Below, piece after piece: positions 12,914 through 14,004 of a DNA stretch of 14,004 nucleotides. Both the position numbers and the translations under genes were made by a program. The notes under the pieces are model-generated. The model worked only from the letters and a program-made list of their open reading frames with translations. It ran no database searches and was not told where the DNA came from. The stretch comes from CAZEFK01 sp964511405 (GTDB taxonomy: Bacteria > Pseudomonadota > Alphaproteobacteria > Elsterales > Elsteraceae): the NCBI GenBank assembly GCA_964511405.1, contig CAZEFK010000190.1, positions 1 to 14,004 of the forward strand. Direction: 5' to 3'. Positions within the stretch are counted from its first letter, which is position 1. The number at the start of each line of letters is the position of its first letter.

Positions 12914-13869
12914 CCCTGCTCGGCGCGCGGCTCGGACGCTGGGGCGGTCACGCGCCCCCGCGCCGGCACGCGCCGGTCCGCCGCGGGAAGGCGCGGCTGC
13001 GCCGCTGGCTGCCGGGCTACGTCCTGGTGCTGCCGGCGGTCCTGCTGGTTCTGCTGATGATGGTCTATCCGGCGCTCCAGACCCTCTATTTCAGCGTCGC
13101 CAAAGTCCAATTGCCGAGCTTCCACACCAGCTTCGTCGGCCTGGACAATTTCGCCCGGATGCTGGGCAGCCCCGACACCTGGCCGCTGCTGCGCCGGACC
13201 GTCGTCTGGGTGGTCGGGATCGTCCTCAGCCGGGTCGGCCTGGGGCTGGCGGCCGCGCTGGTCTTCAATGGCAGGGTTCCCGGCCTCACCGGGCTGCGCG
13301 TGCTGGTGGTCCTGCCCTGGACCATCCCCTCGGTGGTCGGCGCCAATCTCTGGCGCTGGATCCTGCAGACCGATGGCGGCGTGCTCAACCAGACGCTCAG
13401 CGCCTGGGGCCTCGGCGACTATGCGTTGAACTGGCTCGGCGATCCGGGGACGGCCATGGCTGCCGTGATCGTGGCCTATGCCTGGGCCGGCTTTCCCTTC
13501 GTGATGCTGCTGATCCTGGCGCGGCTGCAGGGCATTCCGGCCGAGCTGTACGAGGCCGCCCGCCTCGACGGCGCCGGCCGCTGGCAGCTGTTCCGCCACG
13601 TCACCCTGCCGCTGCTGCGCGGCGTGCTGGCGGTGGCCGCCATCCTGGAGACCGTCAGCGGCCTCAACGCCTTCGATACGTTGGTGATCATGACCGGGGG
13701 CGGACCGGCCGGGGCGACCCAGATCTGGGGGCTGGCGATCTACCGGACCGGGTTCGGGGCCCTGGACTTGGGCGGCGCCTCGGCGCTCAGCGTGGTGATG
13801 GCCGCGGCCGTTCTGATTGCGTTCCTGGCCTCTGGCACGGCGGCGAAGCGCCGGGGCGGGCCGGCATGA
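12910..13869 (+). CDS. Sugar ABC transporter permease, MalF/UgpA-like (CUT1)
   Basis: 319 residues. A basic, Arg-rich cytoplasmic N-terminus of about 37 residues (HAPPRRHAPVRRGKARLRR) precedes the first membrane helix GYVLVLPAVLLVLLMMVYP. About five further hydrophobic segments follow, with the CUT1 signatures LVVLPWTIPSVVGANLWRWI and the EAA loop from residue 215 (EAARLDGAGRWQLFRHVTLPLL), then NAFDTLVIMTGGGPAGATQ. The gene is intact. Both ends overlap neighbours by 4 nt. It normally forms a heterodimer with a MalG-like permease, but that partner gene is broken directly downstream. No ATPase for this system is in the window; it may lie right of the insertion or be shared. Confidence 0.93.
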   Translation: MTLLGARLGRWGGHAPPRRHAPVRRGKARLRRWLPGYVLVLPAVLLVLLMMVYPALQTLYFSVAKVQLPSFHTSFVGLDNFARMLGSPDTWPLLRRTVVWVVGIVLSRVGLGLAAALVFNGRVPGLTGLRVLVVLPWTIPSVVGANLWRWILQTDGGVLNQTLSAWGLGDYALNWLGDPGTAMAAVIVAYAWAGFPFVMLLILARLQGIPAELYEAARLDGAGRWQLFRHVTLPLLRGVLAVAAILETVSGLNAFDTLVIMTGGGPAGATQIWGLAIYRTGFGALDLGGASALSVVMAAAVLIAFLASGTAAKRRGGPA

Positions 13870-13961
13870 GGCGGGCCGGGCACGCCGTCCTGCGGCTTGG
13901 GCTGGCGGCGCCGTTCGTGCTGTTCAGCCTGCTGCCGCTGGCCTGGGGCCTCAGAGCCTGA
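13866..13961 (+). pseudogene. Second sugar ABC permease (MalG-like), truncated by an insertion
   Basis: The ATG at 13866 overlaps the previous stop (ATGA) as expected for the next operon gene. It reads MRRAGHAVLRLGLAAPFVLF then SLLPLAWGL, the usual start and first membrane helix of a MalG/UgpE-type permease (normally about 270-290 residues). The frame then ends after 31 codons at TGA 13959-13961, which lies in inserted sequence. The native part stops at about codon 29. The rest of the gene may lie beyond the insertion, outside the window. Without it the importer should not assemble. Confidence 0.75.
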
Positions 13962-14004
13962 CTCAAAAGTTTTGATTCGGCGTCAGGCGGTTGCAAGACG
14001 GCGG
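13954..14004. mobile_element. Left end of a probable IS element (IS5-like), cut by window edge
   Basis: At 13951-13953 the permease reads TCA and is followed by GAGCCTGACTCAAAAG, where sugar-permease coding stops making sense and base composition changes. A TNA trinucleotide next to a GAGCCTG-type end resembles the IS1031 group of the IS5 family, which duplicates TNA. A short perfect inverted repeat TCAAAA-G-TTTTGA (13963-13975) lies inside the end. Only 51 bases are visible and no transposase, so family assignment is tentative; the fact of an insertion is more secure. Confidence 0.55.

Overview
High-GC DNA, almost certainly from an alphaproteobacterium. The evidence is uniform GC-rich codon use, tightly overlapping ATGA start/stop junctions, two ABC-transporter loci each with its own regulator, and small orphan genes of a kind I recall from Rhizobiales and Rhodospirillales. 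The genus cannot be fixed from the sequence alone. Both edges of the window are marked by mobile DNA. Bases 1-48 fold as the last part of a group II intron (end of domain V plus domain VI with a bulged branch-point A). From about 13954 to the end lies what looks like one end of an insertion sequence that cuts a sugar-permease gene.

Region 1 (about 49-3534): a compact operon on the + strand. It encodes a PotA-type ABC ATPase, two PotB/PotC-type permeases and a GntR/FadR-type regulator. No substrate-binding protein is present in the window. A near-perfect FadR-type operator lies just upstream of the ATPase start.

Region 2 (about 3535-5537): an accessory patch of small genes. On the minus strand are a receiver-domain protein that has lost its phospho-acceptor Asp and the other catalytic residues, and then two overlapping small ORFs. 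On the + strand is another small ORF. The products at 3859-4065 and 5238-5471 are recognisable paralogues of each other (14 of 30 identical in an ungapped block) and flank the pseudo-receiver gene. The gap between the pseudo-receiver and the second paralogue is AT-rich and carries a perfect 33-bp tandem duplication. A separate 13-bp tandem duplication sits in the pseudo-receiver leader.

Region 3 (5538-9167): a SWIM-zinc-finger SNF2 helicase (minus strand) and, divergently, an endonuclease III-like DNA glycosylase with HhH motif, catalytic Lys/Asp and Fe-S cysteines. They look like DNA-repair or chromatin-access genes.

Region 4 (9172-14004): a sugar-uptake locus. A LacI-family repressor and a GlcG/HbpS-like (DUF336) protein are on the minus strand. 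Divergent from them are a Tat-exported sugar-binding protein, a xylose-isomerase-like TIM-barrel epimerase/isomerase, a CUT1 inner-membrane permease, and a second permease that is cut after about 29 codons. The LacI/binding-protein intergenic region has two similar operators 95 bp apart, one beside each gene, which suggests mutual control and possibly DNA looping. Because the second permease is broken, this uptake system is probably inactive unless another permease supplies the missing subunit.

I found no CRISPR array, rRNA or tRNA, and no recognisable complete defence system. The least explained part of the window is the pseudo-receiver/small-paralogue patch.
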